Source of the DNA: Clostridium oryzae
GTDB taxonomy: Bacteria > Bacillota > Clostridia > Clostridiales > Clostridiaceae
NCBI RefSeq assembly: GCF_002029235.1
Contig: NZ_MZGV01000001.1
Coordinates: 124,001-188,000 of the forward strand
Reading direction: 5' to 3'
DNA length: 64,000 nucleotides
Made by a program: the position numbers and the translations under genes. Below, in pieces: positions 8,643-17,550 of the stretch (positions are counted from its first letter, which is position 1; each line of letters starts with the position of its first letter). The notes below the pieces were generated by a model. It had not been told where the DNA came from. It saw only the letters and a list, made by a program, of their open reading frames with translations, and did no database searches.

Positions 8643-8651
8643 TGCTATAAT
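8643..8651 (+). promoter_or_regulatory. Extended -10 promoter before ftsE
   Basis: TGCTATAAT at 8643-8651 has the TGn extension plus a consensus -10 box; no good -35 is visible upstream. It lies about 50 bases ahead of the ftsE start. Confidence 0.5.
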
Positions 8652-8702
8652 AGTATAAAAAGGCTTAAAAATTTACATTATAGTGTAGAAAGGGCTGAAA
8701 AA

Positions 8703-9389
8703 ATGATAGAATTTATAAACGTAAATAAAACATATGATAATAAGCATTTTGCTTTGAATGACGTGAACATAGCCATAGAAAGAGGAGAGTTTGTGTTCCT
8801 CGTAGGGCCGAGTGGAGCAGGAAAATCTACTTTTATAAAATTGCTATTAAAGGAAATAGAGCCTTCATCTGGCACTATTAAGCTGAATGATATTGTAGTC
8901 AATGACATAAGAAGAAAAGAGATACCATTTTATAGAAGAAAAATAGGTATGGTATATCAGGATTTTAGACTAATTCCTACGTTAAATGTGTATGAAAATG
9001 TCGCTTTTGCGTTAAGAGTTATAGAGTCAGCACCAAGAGAAATTAGAAAGAAGGTACCTATGGCACTTTCACTAGTGGGGCTTTCAAGTAAATTTAAGCA
9101 TTTTCCCAATGAATTATCAGGCGGTGAGCAGCAGAGAGTATCTATAGCTAGAGCCATAGTTAATTCGCCGTCAATCATAATTGCGGACGAGCCTACTGGA
9201 AATCTTGATCCTGAGACTGCTAGGGATATAATGTCCACATTAGAAGACATAAATAAGTCAGGAACAACGATACTTATGGCAACTCATGCAAAGGATATAG
9301 TTGATAGCATGAAAAAGAGAGTTGTCGCTATAGAAAAAGGACAAATTATGAGAGACGAGGAAAGGGGAAAATACGGATATGAAGATTAG
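8703..9389 (+). CDS. ftsE: Cell division ATP-binding protein FtsE
   Basis: A 228-residue ABC ATPase. Walker A GPSGAGKST (about 36-44), signature LSGGEQQR and Walker B IIADEPTGNLDP are intact. With FtsX it forms a transmembrane complex that controls peptidoglycan hydrolases at the cell surface. The ftsX start lies 11 bases inside its 3' end, the usual ftsEX coupling. The downstream M23 hydrolase is the expected client. Confidence 0.97.
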   Translation: MIEFINVNKTYDNKHFALNDVNIAIERGEFVFLVGPSGAGKSTFIKLLLKEIEPSSGTIKLNDIVVNDIRRKEIPFYRRKIGMVYQDFRLIPTLNVYENVAFALRVIESAPREIRKKVPMALSLVGLSSKFKHFPNELSGGEQQRVSIARAIVNSPSIIIADEPTGNLDPETARDIMSTLEDINKSGTTILMATHAKDIVDSMKKRVVAIEKGQIMRDEERGKYGYED

Positions 9390-10269
9390 TACTGTAAATT
9401 ATTTTATCGTAGATGCATTTAAGAGCTTTAAGAGAAACTTAACTATCAGCATAGCTTCTATAGCTACTGTAGCAGTAACACTTTTCGTATTTGGAGTATT
9501 TCTTCTGCTAATACAAAATGCGAACCTATTGATGGGAAATATTCAATCTCAAGTAGAAATAAAAGTTTTCCTTACTAAGAACGTTGATTCTGCTACTCAG
9601 CAGAATATTGAAGATACTCTTAATGCTACAGAAGGAGTAAAATCTGTAACCTTTGAAAGCAAGGAGCAGGCACTTGAAAATTTCAAAAAGACTTTAGGAA
9701 AAGATAGTGATATTTTAAATGGTTACAATTCTAATAACAATCCTATACCAGCTTCTTATAAAGTAGGACTTAAGGATCCTAAATATGCATCAAAAGTGGC
9801 CGATAGTATAAAAAAGGTTAAAGGTGTGGATACCGTTGCCAATGACAGAAACTTGGTAAAAACTATAATAAAAATATCTAAAGCTGTAAAATGGGTCGGT
9901 GTAGGAATTTTTATACTGCTATTAGGAGTTTCTTTATTTCTTATCGTAAATACTATAAGGCTTACAGTGTATTCCAGAAGGCGAGAAGTTGGAATAATGA
10001 AGTTTGTTGGAGCAACAGATTGGTTTATTAGGTGGCCTTTTATTATTGAAGGTATGATTATTGGAATTATCGGTGCTGTAGTTTCAGATATAGTTTTGTT
10101 CTTTGGATATAAAGTACTTTATCAAAACGTAAAAAGTTTCATGTTTACAATGCCTCTTGTACAGCCGAGCTACGTGTTAAATCCTATTTCCTTTCTATTC
10201 CTTGTAACAGGAGCGATAATTGGAGGAATAGGAAGTATTATAGCTTTAAGAAAATTCTTAGCAGTTTAA
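9379..10269 (+). CDS. ftsX: Cell division permease FtsX
   Basis: A 296-residue membrane protein with four helices: one near the N-terminus (about 20-45), then an extracellular domain (about 50-165, QVEIKVFLTKNVD), and three C-terminal helices. YSRRREVGIMKFVGAT is the typical FtsX cytoplasmic loop. It signals ATP hydrolysis by FtsE to the external hydrolase. The length fits FtsX and not the larger MacB-type permeases. Confidence 0.97.
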   Translation: MKISTVNYFIVDAFKSFKRNLTISIASIATVAVTLFVFGVFLLLIQNANLLMGNIQSQVEIKVFLTKNVDSATQQNIEDTLNATEGVKSVTFESKEQALENFKKTLGKDSDILNGYNSNNNPIPASYKVGLKDPKYASKVADSIKKVKGVDTVANDRNLVKTIIKISKAVKWVGVGIFILLLGVSLFLIVNTIRLTVYSRRREVGIMKFVGATDWFIRWPFIIEGMIIGIIGAVVSDIVLFFGYKVLYQNVKSFMFTMPLVQPSYVLNPISFLFLVTGAIIGGIGSIIALRKFLAV

Positions 10270-10311
10270 TTTTGTGGTTAGGCCATGGTTATTCACAAGT
10301 CAGGAGGAGTA

Positions 10312-11559
10312 ATGAAAAGAAAAATATTTGCAATCTTTACATTATTGTTGATCTGTGTTTTTTCGGTTGATGCATATGCTGATACTAATATAAAAAAAGC
10401 TAACAATCAGCTGAATGATGTGAAAAACTCCATAAACAATAAAAAGGGAAAAGTTAAAGAAATTGGAGAGCATCAACAACAGGTGAAGGATGAGCTCAAT
10501 ACTCTGGAGCAAAATATAAGAAAGACTTCTGGTGAAATTTCTGGCATTAATATAAAGATAGATTCTGTAAGCAGCAGTATGGTTAAATTAGCTAAGGATA
10601 TATCTTTGAAGAAGAAAAATATAACTAAGCAGCAGAAGCTTTTAGATAAGAGAATAGGAACATTATATAAAGCAGGCAGTTTTGGTTATCTTACGATATT
10701 GTTTGGTGCGAAGGATATATCTGATTTATTACAGAAGGCAATATATTTGAGTAAGATAGTAAATATAGACAAGCAACTTATACGTTCATTAAACAGCGAT
10801 AAGGCTGATCTTGAAAAGGATAAAAAGCAGCTGGCTGGCAGAAAAAAAGAATTATTTGCTATGAAATCTCTTGCCAATAAAAAGATGGATCAGCTCAACA
10901 GCCAAAGTGATGAAAAGCAAAAGTTGATGGACAAGCTATCTAAGGATAAGAAAGAGTATGTAAAACAGATTGAAGAAGATGAACAGGCTGCTAAGGAGTT
11001 AACGGGCAAGATTAAATCTATGAAAGCTATGATACTTGCAGCAAAGAGAGAAGCAGAAAGAAAAAGGGCTGAAGCAGCTAAGAGGGCTGCTGAAGCAAAA
11101 AAAACTAAGCAGACTAAAAATAATCAGAGTAATGGTGGTGATTCTGATTCATCACCAAATCAATCAGGAAATTTTTATTGTGTTACTGGAAGACCGTATA
11201 GTATAACTTCTAGTTATGGTTATAGAATTCATCCTATAACAAATAAAAGGACTTTTCATGCAGGTATAGACATAGGTGTTCCTATGAATACACCTATATA
11301 TGCTTTAGCTGATGGTATTGTTACTTATGCAGCATGGATGAATGGGTATGGAAATGTTGTTATGATAGCACACGGAAACATAATAAGTGTTTACGGTCAT
11401 AATTCATCACTGTCAGTTTCTACTGGACAGCATGTAAAGGGTGGACAGCTTATTAGTCATTCAGGCAGCACAGGTAATTCTACAGGGCCGCACCTTCATT
11501 TTGAAATAAGAGATAATAATGGAAATACGATTAATCCAGTTTCATATTATGTACATTAG
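10312..11559 (+). CDS. CwlO/EnvC-like secreted M23 peptidoglycan hydrolase
   Basis: A 415-residue exported protein. The signal peptide (MKRKIFAIF..., cleavage after AYA at about residue 24) is followed by a long coiled coil (about 28-265, rich in K, E and Q heptads), a low-complexity linker (SNGGDSDSSPN) and a C-terminal LytM/M23 domain. The zinc ligands appear complete (HAGIDIG and GPHLHFE), so unlike E. coli EnvC it should itself be an active endopeptidase, like B. subtilis CwlO. Position directly behind ftsEX supports FtsEX control. CAGGAGGAG (10298-10306) sets the start at 10312 over an upstream ATG at 10285. Confidence 0.93.
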   Translation: MKRKIFAIFTLLLICVFSVDAYADTNIKKANNQLNDVKNSINNKKGKVKEIGEHQQQVKDELNTLEQNIRKTSGEISGINIKIDSVSSSMVKLAKDISLKKKNITKQQKLLDKRIGTLYKAGSFGYLTILFGAKDISDLLQKAIYLSKIVNIDKQLIRSLNSDKADLEKDKKQLAGRKKELFAMKSLANKKMDQLNSQSDEKQKLMDKLSKDKKEYVKQIEEDEQAAKELTGKIKSMKAMILAAKREAERKRAEAAKRAAEAKKTKQTKNNQSNGGDSDSSPNQSGNFYCVTGRPYSITSSYGYRIHPITNKRTFHAGIDIGVPMNTPIYALADGIVTYAAWMNGYGNVVMIAHGNIISVYGHNSSLSVSTGQHVKGGQLISHSGSTGNSTGPHLHFEIRDNNGNTINPVSYYVH

Positions 11560-11629
11560 ATTTTTTTATTATATTTGTAGATAAAAAAAACTTATAGTGT
11601 TAAAATTAAATATAATTATTCAAATATTA

Positions 11630-11656
11630 TATAGGGCGGCTAATAGCGGCCCTATA
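11630..11656 (+). terminator. Possible terminator of the ftsEX-hydrolase operon
   Basis: TATAGGGC and GCCCTATA form an 8-bp stem with an additional GC/GC extension in the loop. The following sequence (TGTTTAGTTAATT) is T-rich but lacks a clear run, so efficiency is uncertain. Confidence 0.5.
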
Positions 11657-11761
11657 TGTTTAGTTAATTACGGTATATTAGATTGGGACGTATCACGTTT
11701 AAATAAAAACTATAGTTATTTTTTAAAAAATAGCATACAATATTAAGAGCGAAGCAAATTA

Positions 11762-11840
11762 ATTGGGAATTAGAAATTAAAATTAGGAATGAAGGTAAAA
11801 ATTCTGCTGTGCAGAATTACATCCTACCTATTTAACTCAC
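11762..11840. repeat. Short palindromic repeat (derivative 1)
   Basis: A purine-rich arm (GGAATTAGAAATTAAAATTAG) leads into the perfect hairpin AATTCTGC-TGT-GCAGAATT (11800-11818) and a pyrimidine-rich arm (ATCCTACCTATTTAACTC). The hairpin core is the same as in the long repeat copies. With the hairpin at 11630 it accounts for most of the 340-base gap between the M23 hydrolase and the protease; the remainder is plain AT-rich sequence. Confidence 0.7.
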
Positions 11841-11899
11841 AATTTATTTGTATTCTGGAACTAATCAGTGATATGGCAGGAAAGATGGGAGTGTAGTAA

Positions 11900-13249
11900 A
11901 TGGACATTAAAGAGCATAAGGAAGTAGAGATGGAAAAAGACCATTTCAATGACGATGACAGAGGAAACTTTATAAGGAAAAGTAAAAGAAATAAAATAGT
12001 AATCGTGGTTATAATTTTATTGATTTCGAATATAGCCTCGTTGTATTTGGGTGCGTACGCTTCGATTCCATTAGGCAATAAAGTTATAGTTTCAAAGAAG
12101 GATTATCAGAAATTGAAGCGTGTTGAAGGTATTATGGCTTCAAACAGTGATTTATATAAAACCTTTAATGAGTATCCAGATGTGCTTAAATTCAAGCAGT
12201 TATTTCAAATAAATGATATATTACATAAATACTATTATAAGAATATTGATGAGGATAAACTTGTTGAAGGAGCAATCAAGGGCATGGCAGCTTCATTAAA
12301 AGATCCTTATACTGTTTATATGAATACTAAAGAGTTTAAAGACTTTTCTACTGAGACAGGAGGAACATATGTAGGTGTAGGCTTACAGGTAGCAGCTAAA
12401 AACAATAAGATAACAGTTATCTCAATTTTTGATGGCTCACCGGCTCAAAAAGCAGGAATAAAAGCTGGAGATGTAATTACAGCTGTTAACGGAACAACTG
12501 TCACTGGAAATGAATTAGAAAAAGCTGTAACCATGATGAAGGGTAAAAAAGGAAAACAGATAACATTGACTATAGATAGAAAAGGAAAAGGTAAAGTTAC
12601 TGTTAAGGTTGTTGCAGCTAAAGTACAGATAACTACTGTAAAAGGAAGAATGGTATCCAAGAATATAGGACTTATAGAACTTAGCATGTTCGATGAAAAT
12701 TCAGATGAGCAGTTTATTGCTAAAGCTAAAGAACTTAAAGCTAAAGGAATGAAAGGTATTATACTTGATTTGAGAGAAAATCCAGGTGGAAGATTGGATA
12801 CATGCGTAAATATAGTTTCTCAATTTATCGATAAAGGAAAGCTTATAGTTTCTACAAAAGATAAGAATGGAACTGAAGAGAGGGATACAGCGGTAAAAGG
12901 GCAACTGCTTAAAGGAATGCCAATGGTAGCATTAATTGATGGCAATTCTGCCAGTGCTTCAGAAATTACATCTGGAGTTATAAGAGATTACAAAGTAGGT
13001 ACCCTTATAGGAACAAGAACTTTCGGAAAAGGAGTAGTTCAAATAGTACTTCAAACACCAGGCAGCACAGCACTTAAGGTAACAATTTCAAAATACTATA
13101 CTCCGAGCGGTGAAAATATCGATAAGATAGGAATAAAACCTAATATAACAATACAATATCCTAAGGAATTTAAGGCAGAAGATCTTAATACTGATAAAGA
13201 TCCTCAGTTTAAGAAAGCTATACAAGTGATAAATGATAAGCTTAAGTAG
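11900..13249 (+). CDS. S41 family carboxy-terminal processing protease (CtpA/CtpB-like)
   Basis: A 449-residue membrane-anchored serine protease. A charged cytoplasmic N-terminus is followed by one helix (about 34-55), an extracellular helical region, a PDZ domain (about 135-225; YVGVGLQV ... DGSPAQKAGIKAGDVI) and the S41 catalytic domain. The Ser motif is GNSASASEITSGV (serines around 350-354) with the Lys in TFGKGVVQ. GGGAGTG at about 11886 supports the ATG at 11900; an in-frame ATG at 11930 is possible. Relatives (B. subtilis CtpB) act in sporulation signalling, and ctpB neighbours minJ in Bacillus as here. Confidence 0.94.
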   Translation: MDIKEHKEVEMEKDHFNDDDRGNFIRKSKRNKIVIVVIILLISNIASLYLGAYASIPLGNKVIVSKKDYQKLKRVEGIMASNSDLYKTFNEYPDVLKFKQLFQINDILHKYYYKNIDEDKLVEGAIKGMAASLKDPYTVYMNTKEFKDFSTETGGTYVGVGLQVAAKNNKITVISIFDGSPAQKAGIKAGDVITAVNGTTVTGNELEKAVTMMKGKKGKQITLTIDRKGKGKVTVKVVAAKVQITTVKGRMVSKNIGLIELSMFDENSDEQFIAKAKELKAKGMKGIILDLRENPGGRLDTCVNIVSQFIDKGKLIVSTKDKNGTEERDTAVKGQLLKGMPMVALIDGNSASASEITSGVIRDYKVGTLIGTRTFGKGVVQIVLQTPGSTALKVTISKYYTPSGENIDKIGIKPNITIQYPKEFKAEDLNTDKDPQFKKAIQVINDKLK

Positions 13250-13286
13250 TACTTTATGACGTAGGATTAAGGGGGATTATATTTTA

Positions 13287-14585
13287 ATGAACTTAGGAGT
13301 ATATACACTTAAAACGATAGCGTATGCTATTGTAAATAACCCATATTCACTGGTATTGATAATTTTGGCAGTAACTTTATATTTTAAAAATAGAGGAGTT
13401 ACTGCCATGCAGAAGGCAGTTGTTGGACAAAGCCTTCAATCGACGTTGGAACTTACTCTGTCTCAGCTTGTAATCGGAATATTCGGCGGAGCATTGGCAA
13501 GTGTAATGATATCTTATATGGGGATTATGTTTAATGAAAAATCGGGAATAGAACTTCTTTTTTTAGTTTCTTTATTGTTGATTTTGGTTAAACCAAGATT
13601 TGTATGTTTTTCCTATTCAGGAGCTGTTATAGGAATAATTAGTTTAGTTAGTCATGATGTATATAGGATTATATATGGTAAAGCTCTGATTAGCAGCTTT
13701 AATATAAATATAGTTGCTCTTATGTCTTTAGTAGGAATTCTCCATATTGTTGAGGGTCTTATGGTCATGCTCGATGGATATAGGGGAGCAATACCTGTTT
13801 TTACAAATAACAATGGTAGAATATCAGGAGGGTTTGCTGTCAAGCGATACTGGCCTATGCCTATCATAATAATGCTTTTCATGGCAGCAAAAAGCAGCGG
13901 GCCTTCTTTTAATATAAATTTACCGGACTGGTGGCCGTTAATAAATACAGGTTACAGTGCTAAAGCTTTGGCATATGGGACTTTGGCTATGATGCCTATG
14001 TATGCCATAATAGGATATAGTTCTGTTACGTTTACTATGTCAAAAAGCAGAAAGGCTCTAAGTTCTGGCTTATGCATATTATCCTACGGAATTGTATTAA
14101 CTTTGATAGCTCAATTAGCACCTTTAGGATTGGTTTTTAAATTTATTGTAGTTATTTTGGCACCTGTATTGCATGAGCTAATGCTGAATATTCAAAGCAG
14201 AATTGAGTTTAGAAGAGAGCCTAGGTACGTAAATGATGATGAAGGAATTATTGTTCTTGATGTTGTTCCTGATTCAGTGGCTGATAAAGTTGGTATAAGA
14301 ACAGGGGATAAGCTTCTTAGAATAAATGGAAGAGAGATAATTAATGAACTTGATATAATTGAGGGAGTAAAAGAAACTATAGATACCGTGATGCTTACAG
14401 TAAGAAAAGCGAATGGTGATAAAAAGGACCTTGAGTACAGTGCTTTCTCGCCGCAGCAAAGGCTAGGAGTAATATTTGTACCTAAGACTATATCTCAGCA
14501 GAGCAAGGTCGTAGGCTATGAAGAGAATAACTTTAAAGAGATGCTAGATAAGCTTAAGGATGATAAGAAGGACGATGACAAGTGA
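13287..14585 (+). CDS. MinJ-like polytopic membrane protein with PDZ domain
   Basis: A 432-residue protein with about seven or eight membrane helices in residues 1-300 and a cytoplasmic PDZ-like domain (about 315-385; IVLDVVPDSVADKVGIRTGDKLLRING). This architecture and the order protease-PDZ membrane protein-uvrB-uvrA match B. subtilis ctpB-minJ(swrAB)...uvrBA. MinJ links MinCD to DivIVA at division sites; that role is an inference here. The end of the reading frame lies within its own terminator stem. Confidence 0.8.
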   Translation: MNLGVYTLKTIAYAIVNNPYSLVLIILAVTLYFKNRGVTAMQKAVVGQSLQSTLELTLSQLVIGIFGGALASVMISYMGIMFNEKSGIELLFLVSLLLILVKPRFVCFSYSGAVIGIISLVSHDVYRIIYGKALISSFNINIVALMSLVGILHIVEGLMVMLDGYRGAIPVFTNNNGRISGGFAVKRYWPMPIIIMLFMAAKSSGPSFNINLPDWWPLINTGYSAKALAYGTLAMMPMYAIIGYSSVTFTMSKSRKALSSGLCILSYGIVLTLIAQLAPLGLVFKFIVVILAPVLHELMLNIQSRIEFRREPRYVNDDEGIIVLDVVPDSVADKVGIRTGDKLLRINGREIINELDIIEGVKETIDTVMLTVRKANGDKKDLEYSAFSPQQRLGVIFVPKTISQQSKVVGYEENNFKEMLDKLKDDKKDDDK

Positions 14586-14611
14586 GTAGGTTGCTTGTCA
14601 TCGTCCTTTTT
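14568..14611 (+). terminator. Terminator overlapping the end of the PDZ protein gene
   Basis: A perfect 15-bp stem (14568-14582 with 14594-14608) reads AAGGACGATGACAAG/CTTGTCATCGTCCTT and ends in TTTTTAT. Its 5' arm encodes the last residues (KKDDDK) of the protein. Confidence 0.92.
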
Positions 14612-14817
14612 ATAGGTGCAAAATCCATAAGTGTTCCGGCAATTCATGATCTTTGTATCTAGAATTTAAGCTTAGCTTATGTATCACAAAAATGTTGTTA
14701 CTGCATAATTCCCAATATATTACAATACTTTGCCTTTGTGTTTCTTATCTGTATTGAATAACCTGCTTGTTTATAGGATAGAATTAATTATACATAGTGT
14801 AGTGAAAGAATTAAATA

Positions 14818-15156
14818 TATTGCGAACTAAATGCGCTAGACGGAATAGTTTAGAGAAAGTGCATTAAATAGGTGTGAGAGTAAAGAGTAAAGAGAAAAGA
14901 GTAAAGTGAAGGTTAAAATTCAGCTGAGCTGAATTTTGATCGTATAGAGACTCTTAATTATTTAGATAATTTTTTTGTAATACTAGGTATAGTCTTAGTT
15001 TTTAGAAAGTTATTTGCCGGTAATCAGATTTAAATTCTCAGAAATTCTGCACAGCAGAATTTCTTCCTTCACTTTTCACTTTTCTCTTACCTATTTAAAG
15101 CATACTCTAACTGCTAAATATTATCTTCATTTAATTCACTTTCTTGGTTCGTAATA
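14818..15156. mobile_element. Long palindromic MITE-like element, copy A
   Basis: About 339 bases bounded by inverted ends TATTGCGAAC and GTTCGTAATA, each flanked by TA. Inside are imperfect long inverted arms: a purine tract (AGAGTAAAGAGTAAAGAG) opposed to a pyrimidine tract near 15065-15090, TTAAATAGGT opposed to ACCTATTTAA, and two perfect hairpins, AAAATTCAGC/GCTGAATTTT (14915-14937) and AATTCTGC/GCAGAATT (15043-15061). There is no open reading frame of note. Copies B and C share the internal GTATAGAGACTCTTAATTAT-like core. It ends 11 bases before the SOS-type operator of uvrB. Confidence 0.75.
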
Positions 15157-15167
15157 TAATTAAAAAG

Positions 15168-15181
15168 CGAACTTATATTCG
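15168..15181 (+). promoter_or_regulatory. LexA/DinR (SOS) operator of uvrBA
   Basis: CGAACTTATATTCG differs by one base from the Gram-positive LexA consensus CGAAC-N4-GTTCG. It sits 8 bases ahead of the -35 box of the uvrB promoter, where bound LexA would block RNA polymerase. uvrBA is a classic SOS operon. Confidence 0.8.
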
Positions 15182-15189
15182 TAAAACTA

Positions 15190-15217
15190 TTTACATTTAA
15201 AAATTATTAGGTATAAT
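15190..15217 (+). promoter_or_regulatory. Promoter of uvrBA
   Basis: TTTACA (15190-15195) and TATAAT (15212-15217) with a 16-base spacer. The predicted start near 15224 gives a leader of about 190 bases before uvrB. Confidence 0.8.
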
Positions 15218-15338
15218 AAAGTTCATAGGTTATTTTTAGTCTCTAGTAATTTATATGGGATTGACAATCAGAGATAACTTTTAATTTTATAATAATATAT
15301 TACTTTCAATATTTTAAAAATGCATAGAGCTGGTTTAA

Positions 15339-15389
15339 GGGGTGAGTGACTGGCAGAGGCATTTTCAGCAGACAGAGGTCACTTACCCC
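15339..15389 (+). promoter_or_regulatory. Hairpin in the uvrB leader
   Basis: GGGGTGAGTGAC (15339-15350) pairs with GTCACTTACCCC (15378-15389) over 12 bp with one G-U pair. The loop can add a small CTG/CAG helix. The stem ends 15 bases before the GGAG ribosome binding site (15405-15408). The following CATTATATATTTTT is T-rich, so it could act as a weak terminator or a translational structure. I do not recognise it as a known riboswitch. Confidence 0.6.
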
Positions 15390-15415
15390 TCATTATATAT
15401 TTTTGGAGTGATTAT

Positions 15416-17401
15416 ATGGGTGAATTTAGAATAAAATCCAAATTTAAGCCTACGGGAGATCAACCTCAAGCTATTGACAGTATAGTAAATTCTATAGAAA
15501 GCGGAAGCAAAGCTCAGGTACTACTTGGCGTAACTGGTTCAGGAAAAACTTTTACAATGGCAAACATAATAGAGAGAGTTCAGAAGCCAACTCTTGTTTT
15601 AGCACATAATAAAACCTTAGCGGCTCAATTGTGTTCGGAATTTAGAGAATTTTTTCCGGATAGTGCTGTGGAGTATTTCGTGTCTTACTATGATTATTAT
15701 CAGCCAGAGGCATACGTACCTCAAACTGATACATATATAGAAAAGGATGCATCGATAAATGAAGAGATAGAGAGACTTAGACACTCAGCCACATCTGCGC
15801 TTTTTGAGAGAAGAGATGTGATAATAGTGGCTTCAGTATCCTGCATATACGGACTTGGTAATCCAGAAGAATACAAAAAGCTTACGCTGTCATTAAGAGA
15901 GGGTATGACTAAAGATAGAGACGAAATAATTAAGAAGCTAGTTGAAATACAATATGAAAGAAATGAAATAGATTTTCACAGAGGAACGTTTAGGGTTCGT
16001 GGAGATGTTCTTGACATAGTTCCTGCAGCAAATAATGAAAAAGGAATAAGAATTGAATTCTTTGGCGATGAAATTGAGAGAATTAGAGAATTTGATATTT
16101 TAACAGGTGAGATATTTAGTGAACTAAAGCATGTTTCCATCTTCCCTGCTTCTCACTTTGCTACGTCTCAGGAAAGATTAGAGATAGCCATAAAAAAGAT
16201 AGAAGAAGAACTTGAGGATAGAGTAAAGGAGCTTACTTCCGAGGATAAGATATTAGAGGCTCAAAGGTTAAAACAAAGAACGAATTTTGATATAGAGATG
16301 ATGAGAGAAGTTGGTTATTGCAGCGGTATTGAGAACTATTCTAGAATACTCGATGGACGAGAGCCTAATACATCACCGCAGACATTGCTTGATTATTTTC
16401 CTGACGATTTCCTTATGTTCATAGATGAAAGTCATGTTACGCTTCCGCAGGTAAGAGCTATGTATGCTGGTGACAGATCAAGAAAAGAAACTCTAGTTAA
16501 CTATGGATTTAGATTACCATCAGCTTTCGATAATAGACCATTGAAGTTTCCGGAATTTGAGAAGAAGATTAACCAAATAGTGTTTGTTAGTGCTACACCT
16601 GCTGCTTATGAACTTGATCATGCTCAGAATGTGGCTGAACAGATAATAAGACCTACAGGATTGCTGGATCCTGAAATAGTAATAAAACCTATTAAGGGAC
16701 AAATAGATGATTTATATGAAAATATAAAAGAAGTTACAGCAAGAGGATTCAGAGTACTGGTAACTACCCTTACAAAGAGAATGGCTGAGGATTTAACAAA
16801 ATATCTGAAGGAATTGAACGTGAAAACAACGTATTTACATTCAGACATAAGTACCATAGAGAGAATGAAGATTATTAGAGATTTGAGAAAGGGCGAGTAC
16901 GATGTACTTGTTGGAATAAATCTACTGCGAGAAGGACTTGATATACCGGAGGTAGCACTTGTAGCTATTCTGGATGCTGATAAGGAAGGTTTTTTGCGAT
17001 CGGAAACATCTTTGATTCAGACGATAGGAAGAGCAGCTAGAAATAGTGAGAGTAAAGTAATAATGTATGCCGACCAGGTTACTAAATCTATGAAATACGC
17101 TATAGATGAAACTAATAGAAGAAGAGCCATACAGATGGAGTACAATAAACAACATAATATTACACCTAAAACAGTAATTAAGGATATAAGAGAGATTCTT
17201 GAAATTTCTAAAGTTTCAGAGGAAAGTGCGAAATATGACACTATGGAGGAGGCATTGGCTGGAACTAAAGAAAATATCACGAAAACTATTGAAAAGCTTG
17301 AAATGGAGATGCGGGCAGCAGCTAAGGATCTGCAGTTTGAAAGAGCTGCTCAACTTAGAGATGATGTAGCAGTACTAAGGAAAAAACTTAAGACTGTGTA
17401 A
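15416..17401 (+). CDS. uvrB: Excinuclease ABC subunit B
   Basis: A 661-residue DNA helicase-like subunit that verifies damage and loads UvrC. Walker [10 protein letters not shown] (about 39-47), the beta-hairpin [16 protein letters not shown], the DEAD-like [11 protein letters not shown], helicase motifs V and VI ([21 protein letters not shown]) and the C-terminal UvrC-binding UVR motif (residues about 625-660, [22 protein letters not shown]) are all present. The length is standard. GGAG at 15405-15408 supports the ATG. It is followed by uvrA with a short palindromic repeat in between. Confidence 0.98.
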   Translation: MGEFRIKSKFKPTGDQPQAIDSIVNSIESGSKAQVLLGVTGSGKTFTMANIIERVQKPTLVLAHNKTLAAQLCSEFREFFPDSAVEYFVSYYDYYQPEAYVPQTDTYIEKDASINEEIERLRHSATSALFERRDVIIVASVSCIYGLGNPEEYKKLTLSLREGMTKDRDEIIKKLVEIQYERNEIDFHRGTFRVRGDVLDIVPAANNEKGIRIEFFGDEIERIREFDILTGEIFSELKHVSIFPASHFATSQERLEIAIKKIEEELEDRVKELTSEDKILEAQRLKQRTNFDIEMMREVGYCSGIENYSRILDGREPNTSPQTLLDYFPDDFLMFIDESHVTLPQVRAMYAGDRSRKETLVNYGFRLPSAFDNRPLKFPEFEKKINQIVFVSATPAAYELDHAQNVAEQIIRPTGLLDPEIVIKPIKGQIDDLYENIKEVTARGFRVLVTTLTKRMAEDLTKYLKELNVKTTYLHSDISTIERMKIIRDLRKGEYDVLVGINLLREGLDIPEVALVAILDADKEGFLRSETSLIQTIGRAARNSESKVIMYADQVTKSMKYAIDETNRRRAIQMEYNKQHNITPKTVIKDIREILEISKVSEESAKYDTMEEALAGTKENITKTIEKLEMEMRAAAKDLQFERAAQLRDDVAVLRKKLKTV

Positions 17402-17440
17402 AGTTAATAAGGATTATATGCAGGAATAATCAACTGAATA

Positions 17441-17545
17441 AATTAGAAATTAAGAATGAAGAATTAGGAATGAAGATGAAAATTTAGTTTTGCTGAATTT
17501 TGTATTCATCATTTTTGATTATTAATTAATAAGGAACTGAGGTTT
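17441..17545. repeat. Short palindromic repeat (derivative 2)
   Basis: Between uvrB and uvrA. A purine-rich arm (AATTAGAAATTAAGAATGAA) leads to AAAATTTAG (17479-17487) paired with CTGAATTTT (17493-17501), then an AT-rich pyrimidine arm ending in ATTAATTAAT. It is the most degenerate family member seen. Because uvrA has no other visible promoter, transcription presumably reads through it. Confidence 0.6.
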
Positions 17546-17550
17546 TAAAT

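Noticed and set aside
14818..15156. Longer target-site duplications around the long elements
   Set aside because: Only TA can be matched on both sides of copies A and C; longer matches are explained by AT-rich flanks.
14586..15415. T-box or other amino-acid riboswitch before uvrB
   Set aside because: The 830-base gap holds the terminator, element copy A, the SOS box, promoter and a hairpin; no T-box motif (AGGGTGGNACCGCG) or other known aptamer core was found.
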